Shown here: piece after piece, positions 1-13,700 of the stretch
Layout: every line of letters begins with the position of its first letter
How positions within the stretch are numbered: the stretch's first letter is position 1
Source of the DNA: Globodera rostochiensis
Lineage: Eukaryota > Nematoda > Chromadorea > Rhabditida > Heteroderidae
Direction of reading: 5' to 3'
Assembly: GCA_018350325.1 (NCBI GenBank)
Contig: JAEVLN010000017.1
Coordinates: forward strand, 62,001-126,000
DNA: 64,000 bases
Program-made: the position numbers and the translations under genes
Notes under the pieces: model-generated
What the model saw: only the letters and a program-made list of their open reading frames with translations
Told to the model about the DNA's origin: nothing
Database searches by the model: none

Positions 1-1768
1 AACAGTGAAAATCGCCGTACAAATTGTGGCATGGAATGCCATTCGGACACGGCTTCGAAGCACAAGCATTCAAATCGATCTCACAACGGGCACCAGTGAA
101 GCGCTGAGGGCAATTGCAATTGAAGGCCGAGGAGCGGTTTTTGGTCGTCGGATTGTCTCCGGAGGAAGAGAACGAAGCGGACGGAATGCATTGGCCCCCG
201 TTTTGGCAAGGAGCACTTAAGAAAATGCTTTTGGTGTTTGATTATTTGTCCGGACATTTTATTTTCGCTCATTTGTCCAACCTTAAGCAGGGCCCTAGCG
301 CCCTTTCGTCACAGCCGATGGCGGCGTTGAACAGTCTGAAGCCGGGTCCCGCCTTGGGCAACGCCGTGCCATCCATGGAAATGTGCCCAACACATCCGAC
401 CATTCCATCAGACAATTGTACTCGCAAGTCGTCCGCCGTCAATGGCAATTTGCCGTCGTCGTCCTCAGCCAATTCCATTTTGTTAATCGCCGTGCCGTTA
501 ACAGTGAACGCCTCAAAGAATTGGCGTTGTGATGTCGCTGAGGGTTCGACACGAGCGCCAAACAGAATCAAAGTGGCGTGGACGAACAGGTTGAGCACGT
601 CACTCCCTGCCGGACTCGTACCCTCCGCCCTAATTGTCCTCACTTTATTTGATTTTTTTGTGGCAAAAATGCCTGAATTTGTCGTCGAGTGTCAGTCGAC
701 TCAGGCGACCAATGCGCAATATTCGAATTTGGTGCCATTGTCCGTTGTCTACCCGTACTGCGCCAATTTTGACGATTCCCTCCCCAGTGCCACAGTTCCA
801 TGAGTACTGGATCTGGAATAACCACCCATTTGGACGATGGCCGATTAACAATATAATTAAAAGGACCATTCCGTCCTCAATTCGTAAAGTCTGATGGTCG
901 TTAAGTCCTTTGCCGAACATTAAAACGGCACGCGAACTGACAGTGCGAAAGTTGACGGACAATTCCATGCGACTCTCCACGGAAACGGCCACTCGCAATT
1001 CGAAATAGCCGTTGCCCAACAGAGAAATGGCCTCGTGGTGCCGATGGCATTCGCTTGCGGAAGTCGAATCCTGCGAATGTCCAAAAAGTGTTGGGACCGG
1101 CGGCGGTGGGCTCTCCTCACCCAAACATTTACTATTAATTAGGTTTGTGCACGGTTGATTAACCGCCTTTTGGCCTTTTTATGCCAAATTAAATGTACTA
1201 TTAGCAGACTTCAGATTGTTCTTATTTTCCAGTAGGCACCGCCGGGGAAAATTTTTAGATTTATTTGTTGAGAAAATTGGTCTAACACCGAAACCAAAAA
1301 CTGGGACCCCCCGTTTAAAACGACCATGCACAACCCTACTATTTATTAATGAAGATTAGCTAACCGAAGTGCAAATACGTTCTGAACAGGCCGTCCCTCG
1401 GAAGCCGGGTGAACACGCGCAAGCGAAGCCGATGTTGTTTCTGGGCAAATACGGCGAATGTGCGGATGGAATGCAAAGCTCGACCCTTTTGCACAATTCT
1501 TTCGAACATTTATTGGCCTAAAGTTGTTTAATTTTAATTTAAATATTGCAAAGCATTTTATGAAACCCACCGGAATGTCGCAATTTGCCCCGACATAACC
1601 CTGACGACAAATGCATTCAAAGGTCCGAACATGGACAGGACCGATGAATACGGCAGAAGAGCCGGCTGATTGAACTGTCCGAACGTTGCTGTTGTCCATC
1701 CAAAGGCGGTCACGACAATCGCCCCGGGCGCAGGTGTCACGACGGCACAATTCATTAATTATTGACAC
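1..1768 (-). other. EGF - laminin G - EGF module of the Fat-like cadherin
   Basis: This is the membrane-proximal part of the cadherin above. Around 1346-1768 the minus strand encodes an EGF-like domain ending in FECICRQGYVGANCDIP. From about 1115 to 269 it encodes a laminin G domain, recognisable by GYFELRVAVSVESRMELSV, by DNGQWHQIRI, and by the closing VGCVGHISMDG with a late cysteine (AAIGCD). From about 225 to 1 two more EGF domains follow: one with CQNGG and CNCPQRFTGARCEI, then one starting DLNACASKPCPNG that looks calcium-binding and is cut by the window edge. Short introns separate the parts. In Fat proteins this module joins the cadherin rod to the membrane. Confidence 0.85.
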
Positions 1769-4700
1769 GACCTGAGGGGGGGGGAGGGGGGGACAAATAA
1801 TTCGCTTAATTAAAAGCGAAGTCTCTCCAAATTGTTCACCTTCAGTTCGGGCGCCTCTTTCTCCACCAATCGGCCAATTCCGTCCAGTCTTTGCTTCACA
1901 TAACTCGGCCGATAGTAAAGCATTCCCCCGGGCGCTCCGTCGGGCCTTTGGATCACCAAAATAATGTCGAGAAGCGAATTTGCCGTCAAATTCGTTGGTG
2001 TGGTGGCATTTCCTCCGATGTTTTTGTCTCGGCTTCGTCGTAACGCGTGGTGACGTCCATTTTCGGGGAGTTTGATTTCGTTTTGCGGTATCAAATGGCG
2101 AATCTCTTGCAGGGAAAGAATAAATACGCTATTCTAAAAAACAAATTCATAAATTATTAAATTGAAAAGCATTTAAAACACTACCGGTTTGGTTGATAGA
2201 AGTCGAGCAACGAGGTCCGTAAAGCGTTGCATAAAACTGGAGACAAAGTGTTCAGCACCAAACCCACGCAATCGAATGGTCAACGAATTGTCCATCTTTT
2301 CTTGATCCACTTTGATCACATTCACAATGACCGGGGCATTGGTCACGAATTTTCCATCAGTCACTGACACATTTAGGCGAAGAATCCCAGGCAAAAGATC
2401 CCCCGAGGCGAATAACTCTCCATTCTCGGGGTTCACAGAAAATTGGAGTTGTTTTTGATCGGAAATGGCGAATCTAAGCTGATCAGTCACGTCTCGGTCA
2501 GTGGCGGTAAGCTTTCCCAGAGGTCCACCCAAGAATTCGCCATGAAGTGCCATCAGTTGGACGGACAGCGGACGGATTTCGGGGGCATGCCGCGATTGAG
2601 GCTGAACGCGAATTCGCACTCGGCACGGATCGCTTCCCAAACCGCCGACATCGAAAGCGCGGATCTGAATTTAAACAAAAAACAAATAAATAAAAAAATA
2701 AACGTCTTTAAAGACGCACATCAAAATGGAATTCTTGCTTCTGGGAAGATTCCAAACGCCGAGTGGTGATCAAATTCAGCAGGGAATCGACCGCAAAAGA
2801 ATCCGCTCCATTTCCGCTGAGTTCGACTCGAAACGGCCCGGCATTTCCTTCAGCGGAATCGCCGTCAGTGACGGACAAAAAAAGTACGGTATGTCCCGAG
2901 GCAATGCCTTTAAATATGGACTAATTAATTGTATCCAATAAATATGGACTAATTAATTGTATCCAATAAATATGGACTAATTAATTATATCCAATTTATT
3001 CCAAAAACCTTCTTGGATCAGTGCGCTTAGCTTGGAACAGTCGCCAATCCGCGGGGAATTGTCGTTTTCGTCGCGCACATTCACTTGGACCGTCGTGTGA
3101 TTTTGCAGTGGCGGCTCTCCACCGTCTCGCGCCCGTATAATCAATTGGACAAAGCGATCTTTGAATAAATAAAAAATAATAAAACAAATTAAAAAAAAGA
3201 AAATGCCTTTTCCGATGCGTTCAAAATCCAATGGAGTGCCAATTTTGAGCCAACCGTCTTGATCACCCAACACAAAATGATCGGCCAAGTCCGAACCACC
3301 CAAATAAAGTTCGTTTTGATCCGTTTTATTTCCCATCAATTTGATCGAATCCAAAGAATATGAAACGCGTCCAAAGTGTTCACTATCAGCATCTTCGGCA
3401 AATAACTGAATTATATATAAATATATAATCACGAATAAAATATCGAAAATTGCCTTCAGAATTTTTGTGCCGTTCGGTGCATTCTCGCGCACTTCCACCT
3501 CATAAAAGGACTGCTCAAACGCCGGCGCGTTGTCATTGACGTCCAAAAGTGCAATTTGAACACGGCAAAACCCCTTCAGGGAAATTGGCTCGCCACGATC
3601 GTGCACTTCAACACTTTAAATGAAAGGAAATAAGAAAACTGCTAATGATATTTGAACGGACCCAAACTCAAGCAGAACGGCGGTTCCTCTCATTTGTGGG
3701 CCTTTGACGCTTTTCCAATACTCAAAATCCAATGAAATGTTAGCCTTCAATTGTATTCTCCCCGCGGGCGATATTTGCAACATTTGAGCCAAATCGGCTG
3801 GCGTTTCTTCTGAGAGTTTGAACAGAAAGCCATCAGGATGGCGGAGAACGTCTTGATCATGCGCCTCCAATTGAATGTCCACTCCGTTCGGGTCGTTTTC
3901 CAGGACTTGGGCCTGAAGCAAAAAGATTTCAGATTTAAAAGGCCGTTAATACTTTTTGTTATTATACCTGATACAAAGGCTTAGCACATTCCGGTGCATT
4001 GTCATTCTCGTCCTGTACATGGACCAGCACGGTCAAATGCCCCGCCAACCCCCCGCCGTCCTCTGCCCGCACCGGCACTTCCCAACGGTCCCTCTCCTCG
4101 CGGTCCAATTGGCCGGACAAAGAGAACACTCCGGTCTGCGGGTCAACAAAAAACGGCATTTCCGCTGCATTTTCACCGAAAAGAGAGTAACTGAGCTGGC
4201 CAAATTGGCCCCAGTCCAAATCGAACGCCTCCAAACGGGCCAAAACAAGCAAAGTTTGGAAGTCGTCCTTCGGCGGCGGCTGCTATGAACAAAAAGAATA
4301 GGTAATTAAACAAATGCCAACATATTTTTACCCTTTTGAAGGCATTTTCGCTGACATTTAGCTGCAATTGTGGGGAAAGGAATTGAGGCGCCATTTTGTT
4401 GGCATTTTCTACAAGCACATGCAAAGTTTGGACACAGCCGAATTCCTCAACGCTTTTCTTACAGCCAAAAAAATGGCTGAAAATATTTTTGGCAATCGTT
4501 GCAAATGTTTAAATTTAGGCTTTACCTATTTTGAGGTCCAGCGATTAAGAGCTTTACATCGTATCGAATTCGTTGGTGATAATTGGCCAAAACGACCAAA
4601 GAAGAATAATTTCGAATTTGAAAGGCATTTTCGATGTCGGAGGCCCCAAACAATTCCACGCGCGAGACGTTTTCGTGTGACCATTCAAAAATTGGATGTC

Positions 4701-7700
4701 CTGGAGGCAAATTTCCGGAGATTTTCAGCGCCTGCGCTTCAAAAAGTCCGTCCACACAAATGCGAGGCGATTCCATTTCCAAAAAATTCTAAAATTATGT
4801 AAAATTGTTTAATAAATGCGGTGACGCAATGCAACGCAACCAATTCAATGTTTGCTTCCAACTGAGCGTAATCGGAATTAATCCCATCAAACGCCACAAT
4901 GTTGACTGTGTACGGCCGAGGAATCGCGTCCGACTCCCGCCGGACGGAAGGTATTCGGGCCAAAGTCAAATTGTGGCCCTAAAGGAAGTTGTGATCGACG
5001 TCCATTCATAATTTCAGACCTGTTTAACACTGAACAGCCCCAAACGGTCGTCCAAAAGAATCACTCTCAACTTTCCGTCGAATTCATCCGGATCAGAAAC
5101 TCCAAAATGGAGAAGAGTGTCATTCAATGTCGTATCCGAGTCCAATTTCAGGTCCAATTTGTATAATGAACGATCAAAACGTGGCGGACAATCGTTGAGA
5201 TCGGCAACTCGAATTTGGATGTTTTGGACGGCTTGCAAACCGCCCGAATCAGTGGCGATGGCGCGTAAAATGTATTGGCCACGACGTTCCCGATCAATTC
5301 CACCAGGTCCGACCTGAAGGGAGCCCTTCTCCGTGTCGATGGTCCAATCGACTTGAGCATCCGGATCATCGCCACCGGTGTCCAGCGAATAAACAATGGC
5401 CGAGTTCGCCTCCTCCACGTCCGCGTCCCACGCCACCAATGAGGCAATTACCGTGCCAGGCACCAAATCCTCCCTAACAACGATTGGATTCTCGGGCGGA
5501 ACGGAGACAAATTCGGGTGCCATGTCATTGACATCCATCACGGAAACAGAAACCAGCGAAAGTGAGCTCAACAGAGAAACGCCGTCAGCACCGTTCTGTT
5601 GAGGACGTTCGACCCGGACCACAAAATGGTGGGACAGTCGTTGTTCGGCATCCAACCGGTGCCGAAGGGAAAGTTGGCCGGTTTGGGGATGGAGCAAAAA
5701 AGGGACAGAATCCGCCGGGTCAGAGCCTTCAACAATGGAAAAACGAACTGAAAAGTACAAACGTTTTGTTTGGTTATCGCAAAAGTGTTCCTTCCAACCG
5801 TTTCCTCCAAAAATGGCACTTTGGCCATCGCCGATTCCGTCCGAACCATTGTCCACACGAAGTTGGCCCAGAAACTGTGTCGGCGGAGTGTCTTCGGGAA
5901 GTGCAAACGAATGTCGGAGTTGGGAAAAGCGGGGGGCCCGGCTGAATGGCGGGGCTTTGCTGGAGGGAAGCAAAATTCGGATTTGGAGGGCAATTTCGGA
6001 TTTGTGTGGCGGATTTCCGGTGTCAGATGCTTGAATTGCAAATGAAACTGTGCGTTGTTGTTGCTCGTCGGTTGTAAACTTCTGAAAGAGTTGGGAAATG
6101 TCGGACATTTTAATGGCCAACTTTGTCAATTTTGCCAAGTGACAGAACGCCGGTTGTGGAATTCAAATGGAAGAGATGTTCAGCTTCAGAGTTTGCGGTC
6201 ATTTGATACTCTAACCGGTCGTTTTCGTCCCCATCAACGGCCAACACTTGGAATATTCTTTCACCAGAACGAACGGCGCCCAAATCCAACCAAAATTTAT
6301 ACCCTTAATTTTTGTTGCTTTTATATTTATGAAAATATGTACATCAATCTGTCCAATCCCACCTCCCTCGGGGGCAATCCATCTCGGAGAGTGAACGTTA
6401 ACGTCGCCAGGCTCTGGCGGAAGCAATTGAAACAAAGAGAACGCTTTGTCCCCCGCGGCGTCCTCCACCAGCAGCGGCACCGGAATGGAAGGCTTCGATT
6501 GCCACGGCATGACGGCGGTCTTTCTCAGTATAATCCGGCCGCTTTCCCCGTCAACTTCGATAGGCCACGCACTTTCAGCAGTCGAAGACGACACCAATAA
6601 TTTTCCTCCAATGCCAAATTTGTACGGAGGGTTCCCGCCTCGAGCTCGAATTATGCCCAAAGGCATTCCCGTCGATTGCGCAAGGGAAATTCTCGAAGAA
6701 TACAAAGACCGCTCAAAACAGAGTAAAGAGTCGCTGTCGGCGCCGAGCAATTGCAAATTGGCGCCAGTGTATGCATAATGAATGCCGTCACTGACGGAAA
6801 TATTCAGCGTGAAAGGCTGTCGAGTCGGAAAGTGCCAATGCGATGGAAAAGCGTCGCAATCGACCGACAAAACGCCGCTGGACGAGTCCAGACGGAAGAG
6901 GGACAGCGGGACGGGAAGTTTTGCTGTAAGTCAATCTCGTCGATTATTATTAATTGTTTAAAGGACTTTTATTGACCATTATCCTCCACCAATCGAAATT
7001 CAAATTTGTTGTTGGCCGTTGCATCCAAGTCGTTCACGTCGAATTTGTGTATAAAATGTTCATTTTTTGTCTTTGGCATTGCTTCGGAATTGTTGGGGCG
7101 GCACCAAATGAGCAATTTCGCCGGTCCGTTGCCCGCAAATTCTGGCACATTGTCGTTTACATCGCTTAGTTCCAATTGGACCAACGCTTTGTCCATCAAA
7201 ACGGCTTCAAGGCCATTGCCATTCACACGGCTCAGTTCGGCACCAAATTGGAGGAAAGGACAAAGCTCAAAGTCGAATTGTTCCTTCACACGGACAATTC
7301 CATTTTCGGTGACGGAAATTGGCCATTCAAAAGCTTAAAATAATAGGCAAATTGCCATAATTAATTTATTTTCACCTTCAATTCCCCAATTCATCAGCCG
7401 AACGATGGCGGCGGCACTTTCCGTTTTCAATTTCGGCTGTTGATCAATCAAAACGCCCAATTGAGCGTTAATTTGCGCATTTTCTGGAACTTTCCAACGG
7501 AAATTGTGTTGAGCAAAACGAATTCTGGCAGCTTCCGAACGATGGACTTGGACATGGATTTGGGCATGAGCAGGAGGACAACGGCGGAGAGTAATGTCCT
7601 GCAAAAATTGATTTAAAACTAAATTAAAATTAATATTTACAGTTGCTTCGACGGTCAGATTATACTCGAATTCATACAATTCCAGCTCGAAAGCCGGTTC

Positions 7701-10700
7701 TGCACTTAAACGGAGTTGGCCCTTGACGAAGTCCATGCGAAAGTGACGCCGTTCATCGCCCCTCAACAAAATGTATCCGATTTGGCTGTCATCAGACGCC
7801 GTAGAACTCCACGCACGGACAGTGACCAACGGATTCTTATTAATGTATTTTATTTAATAATTATTTCAATTCTTTAATATAAATAGGCACATTGAATTCT
7901 TATTAATGTATTTTATTTAATAATTATTTCAATTCTTTAATATAAATAGGCACATTGAATTCTTATTAATGTATTTTATTTAATAATTATTTCAATTCTT
8001 TAATATAAATAGGCACATTGAATTCTTATTAATGTATTTTATTTAATAATTATTTCAATTCTTTAATATAAATAGGCACATTGAATTCACATTAATGTAT
8101 TTTATTTAATAATTATTTCAATTCTTTAATATAAATAGGCACATTGAATTCTTATTAATGTATTTTATTTAATAATTATTTCAATTCTTTAATATAAATA
8201 GGCACATTGAATTCACATTAATGTATTTTATTTAATAATTATTTCAATTCTTTAATATAAATAGGCACATGAATTCTTATTAATGTATTTTATTTAATAA
8301 TTATTTCAATTACATTAAAATTTGTTTTGGCATTGATCTGAGCAGTGTAAATTTGTTGAGAAAAGATTGGCTGACGGCGATGGACGACTCGGAGTGTGAC
8401 GACACTTTCGGCACTCAATGGAGGAACGCCTGGGGGGGGGGGGCTTTCGTCAATTTTGCCAAATCCAGTGGAGGATTCACTCACCTCTGTCGGTGGCCCG
8501 AACTCGGAACCGGAAAGAATCGCCGATGGCCAACCGATGTGAGGAAATTGTCGCGGAAACTGACAGTTTCCCGTCGTATTTGTTCAATTCGACGAATTTT
8601 GGGGCATCCTAAAACAAAATAATGCCAAATTCCTCCAAATGCCAATGCCGACAACCTCCAAAAGCGAATATCGCACCAGCGCATTCATCGCCGTGTCGTT
8701 GTCGCGCGCCCTTACGCTAATTATTCGGTCGCCCGTTTTTGCTGCCTAAACACAAAGCGTTAGCCGCCGATGGCTTTTGCGAATTAGCGAATTAAATGGC
8801 ACCTCCGAAATGCTTGCCGTATATTCCGCCTGAGAGAATTCGGGGGGACAATCGTTGACGTCCTCCAATTGGACGTTCACAAGGGATTGGGCCAATATTT
8901 CTGTGCCAATCAGTGGTTAATTATAGGTAATTAAATTCTGTAAAATTCCCCTTTTTTTTACCTTTTCCATTGGCGCCTCGCAACAAAAAACGGAAATTCG
9001 GCGTCAATTCCCTGTCCAATTTACAGTGTTTCGTGTCCAACCAAAGCAGCCCGACCGATTCCTCCAACTCAAAAGCCTTAAATTTAAACAAAATTTTAAT
9101 TGTCCGACCGTCGCCCCCCCCCCACTTTTGGCCATTCTGTCCCTTCCAGCGCAACCAATTCAAAGTGAATGGACTCGCCCAATCCAATTTGTGGCGGCCA
9201 CAATGACAGCACCAGCCGCCGTTCTGTTTGGTTTTCACGAATATTCAACTAAATTTAATTATTTTATTAATTAACTAATTAAGAATTAATTACAAATCAA
9301 AAGATTATTTTACGTTGTAAACCGGTCGAGAGAAGTGCAAAGGTAACGAAGACGAATTTGTTATTTTAAGCCGGATGCTAACGGAATCGGAACTGTAAAG
9401 GCCGTCAGAGACCGTTGCTTCAAGCTGAACAAAAACAATTTTATAAAACATAAATCGTGAAATTGAAAATAAAAATTTAATATAAAAATTAAAATTACCA
9501 AAATTGGATTTTGGTGTATCTTCAAAATGTCCGAGTCATTGGCCAAACTCTTTATAATGCCGAGACTTTCATCGATGGCAAAAACGGTAGATGGCACTTT
9601 AAATGAATATTTGAGCTGATCAGAATCGTGATCTGTGGCGATTACACGACCAATTGTCGACCCTAAACGTCGTTTAATTGCAATTTGTTTTTTAGCTTTC
9701 ACCTTTAACACTGGGCATAATAACTTGGAAATCCACGGGATTTGTGCCAAAAACGGGGCTTTCGTCGTTTGTGTCGTTGATTGTGATATGGACGAGTAAT
9801 GGTTGAGAAAAAGAGAGAGGGCCAACGGCATTCGACGGAAGGGATTGTTGTGCCAACACGAAAAAGTGCCATTTCAAAAACTAAAAAAGAAAGTTGAAGT
9901 TTTGGCATTTTTAATTCGGTGGTGACCACCTGTTCAGCGTCAATTGGTGCCACGCAGCGAATTATTCCCAAATGGGCGTCAATCATAAAATGCGAGTCCA
10001 GCGGGGAAAGAAGCCGAAATTTGACGCTTTTGGGGGGAAAGCGATTTAAAAGTGACGGGGAGAGAGGGGCCGAGCCGTTGGGGAGAAGGACGGGAGAGCC
10101 TTAACAACAATTGGAAGAAGTTCATTCATTTACCCCCCCCCCCTCTCCCGAAAAAAGCATTTGCCTGATCGACAATTCTCGGAAATTGTGCCGAAAATTT
10201 CGTTTCGGTCAAATCGCGGTCGAATGGGCAGAGATGGCAAAAACTTAATTTGATTAAATAAAATAAATAATCTTTCCCCATTTTTTTGTATTACCCGCAC
10301 AATCAACGGAATGCCATCCAATAATAATTGATCCCCGTTAATTGTCGACTTCTTCAGCTCAACCGTACAATTTAAAGTCATTTCTTCCATTATCGTATTT
10401 CTAAAAATGTAATAAATTTAATAAAAATTCTTTTTTTTTTTAAAACAAATATTTTCGGTTTTGCCTTTTCAGAATGATTCGTCCGGTTGCGAAATGAATG
10501 GCCAATGATTGAGAACATCCGTTCAGTGTAAAGAATGCGGACGAAGACAAAAGGTTAATTATCGGTCCAGAAAAGCTAAATTTATTTGAATTTCAAAAAT
10601 TTCGACTTTTTCGTACATTTCGACCGCTGCGCTTTTCCGCTCGGACGGACGGGGACCCCCAAAAGTCAATTCGGCCATTTTGCCGCCGCCCCCTAAAAGA

Positions 10701-13700
10701 CCATTTGTAAGCGTAAAAATAATTTTGAGTTGGCATTCGCTCCATTTTGCCCGCTGTCCGGGAAGGGGCGCGTCCGTTGCGCGAATTGTCAAAATTATCT
10801 AAAAAATTTCCTTTTTATTAATTATTAATTAATTTAATTTACGCGCCTCATTCAAATTCCTTGGCACCGCTTTAGCCAATTTCAGTTGGCCGGTGGTGGC
10901 ATTCAATGTAAAAAGGCGCTGTTCGTTGCCGGAATGAAGCGAAAACAAAACCTTAAAACTTTTTGTTATTTATACAAAATGACTTTTGTCGTTATCAAAA
11001 AACCTTTCCAAATTCACCAGAGTCCGGGTCGACTGCCTCAAAAGCGTAAATCAAAGCGCCAGCCGCAAAATTCTCATCAATTTGCAAAATCTGATCAATT
11101 TCATAATGAAAAAATATATTTTTTTCCAATTTATTGGCACTTTTTGTCGCTGTTCGCCGTCACATGAAACAAATTGCGGCGGCTTTTCATTTTCGGCCTT
11201 TCGCTTCATTCTCAAAATGGCAAAATCTGTGGCGTCTGCCGACCCGAAAAGACTGGCCGAAATGGTCAATGTGAATGGGGAGGCGAGCCGCTGAAAAAGG
11301 CCAAAACAATTCAAAAAATTTTAATTTAAAAACAAAAAACGATTTGCCTCGGGCAACGGACGCTCCAAAAGGACATTTCCGGTGCCGGGGTCCACGCGGA
11401 ACACTTCCGATGCGGCAAGGTCATCCGACGAATGCAGCGAATATTGGAGACGCCGCCGGGGATGCGAAAGGCTAAAGAAAATAAAATGAAATTTATTTAT
11501 TTCCTTACCGGCCAAACTCTTCGCTGTTTTCAAACAGTTTCATTCCGGCTTTAGCTTGGTGCAGCACAAATCCAACCGGAAGGTTATTGCCCAACTCGAC
11601 GATCGCCTCGGACTGCTCGAATTGGGGCCGCAATTTGCCATGAGAGTTTTGACGGATTCGAACATGAATCTATAATAAGCGGGGTCTCCCATGTGTTGTG
11701 CCGTGCCAATGCTAACCTGGTCGTTGATGGTGTCCACCCCGTCGCTGACTGAAAAACGCACAACTAAATGTTGTGTCAGTCTGTGCTTGTCGGCTGTCGG
11801 CAGTCGTTCAGCTACCACCAGTTCAGCACCTTCTTCAACTCGTCGGAATGCGAACGGTTCCTCCTTCTCCTGCCCCTGCAGTTGATCAATTTGTTCTCCC
11901 TCCGGCGTTGTGGATATAATCGTCCACCAGAGAGGGTCTCTGTCCGGGTCTTCCGCCCTCACTACGCCCACCACCGTCCCAGTCGGATCGTCCTCCGACA
12001 TTTCAATTTGTCGCCATTCGCCTCCCTCTAACAAATGTGGCGCCCGGTTTGAAGTGCGAAGTCTTCCGACACGCCCCAAAGCGACAAGCCGAAGAGTGGC
12101 ATTTGCCCTCAGGGGAGGAACAGCGCCATCCTCGACCCAAATGACCGCCTCAAGCTCAGTGCCCGGATTCAAAGCTTCCCGGGCAAACAGTCGACCCTTC
12201 TCATCCATTTGGATTCTTTCGTCCCCACTGTCCATCCATAATCGTAGTTTTGAACCGATGATATCCGGATCACTGGCGAACACTCTTCCAACAATTCCCT
12301 GCCGATCTGCCGGAATGGCCATTTGTCCAAAGTTGCGGGCGTCAAATACGGGCGCATTGTCGTTTAGGTCATTGACAGTAACTAAAACGGTTGCGGTAGA
12401 ACAAAGCTGGCCCTGATCACAAGCTTGGACGATCAGTTCGTGCTCGGTCTGGGCCTGAACAAAAAATGTTAAATGATTTTTTTTTCGAAAAAAAGCATTC
12501 GCGCACCTCCCGATCAAGTCTCCGTTTCCCAGTCACAATGTATCCGGTATGTTCATCAATTTGGAAATGCGTTTGGGGGTTGCCCCTCAGAATGGAGAAC
12601 TTCAGCCGATCATTTTGCTGATTTGGCTTCGCCCATTGCTCATCAGCATCCGTGGCCTCAACTTTCAACACCACCTAACACAAAAATATATATCAAAATG
12701 CTTTTTTTGTGACATTTGCCTTATTTTCCTCAGCGTTCTCAGCAATTGCAACCCGATAAAGCGGCTGCGAAAACAGCGGCAGTCGGTCATTTTGGTTAAG
12801 CACGCGGACGAGCACCTGCAAATGGTCGTGAAGCACCCGGCCGCCGTTGGCGTTGAACGGCGTGTCCTCGGCACGTACAGTCAGCCAATACAGCTGATGC
12901 AACTCATGATCAAGTTCTGCAGAAGGCGGCAGAGTTAATTGACTTTTCCGTTATCGATTTTCCCTTCCCACCCTTTGTGGTGCTGATCAGTCCTGATTGG
13001 GAGTCGAGCTGAAAACACCCGTATCCATTGCCGGCAACCAATCGGTAACGGATCTTTGTCCCCTCGGGGTCTTCGGCGTGCACACGAAGCACTTCTGTGC
13101 CCACTGGCGCGTTCTCCTCCACGCTGGCTTCAAGTGCCATGTCGCTGAACTGCGGCGGAAAAACATTCTCATCGACATCTTCGAGCAGAATTTGGACCTT
13201 TTTTATTAGGGGGAGGCGCTTTAATCACTTAGTAAAAGAGAGAGACGCACTTGGCAATGTTCCTTAGCCTCCAGCGATGGTTTTCCCATATCTTTCAGTC
13301 GGATACTGAAATTGTACGTCGAGAGTTGTTCAAAGTCCAGTGGGAGTTCGGTGAGTTTCAGAAAGATGCAGCCGGATTCGGCATGGACTCGAAACGGCAC
13401 TTTCGCATCCGGTTGTGCCAGGTCAAAGCGGACCAGACTGTTCAAAGTCCCATGCTCATCCAGGTCGAAAGCATCCAGACAACCGACCTGTTTAAGAACA
13501 AATTCGTAGAGTTTAAGCCGTTCATTTGTTGAGACTTCCCCACCAGTTGCCCGTTTGGCGCATCCTCCGGAATGGAAAAGCGATGGAGGTCCCTCCCGCA
13601 TTGGGGCGACTCGTCGTTTACATCGGTGAGAAATATTGTCAGATTGGCGAATGTCGCACGGGAAGGCGTTCCCCGGTCCAATGCCATCACCAGAACAGTC

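Noticed and set aside
5117..6045. Several plus-strand open frames of 66-127 codons
   Set aside because: All lie opposite a single long cadherin exon on the minus strand that shows calcium-binding linkers.
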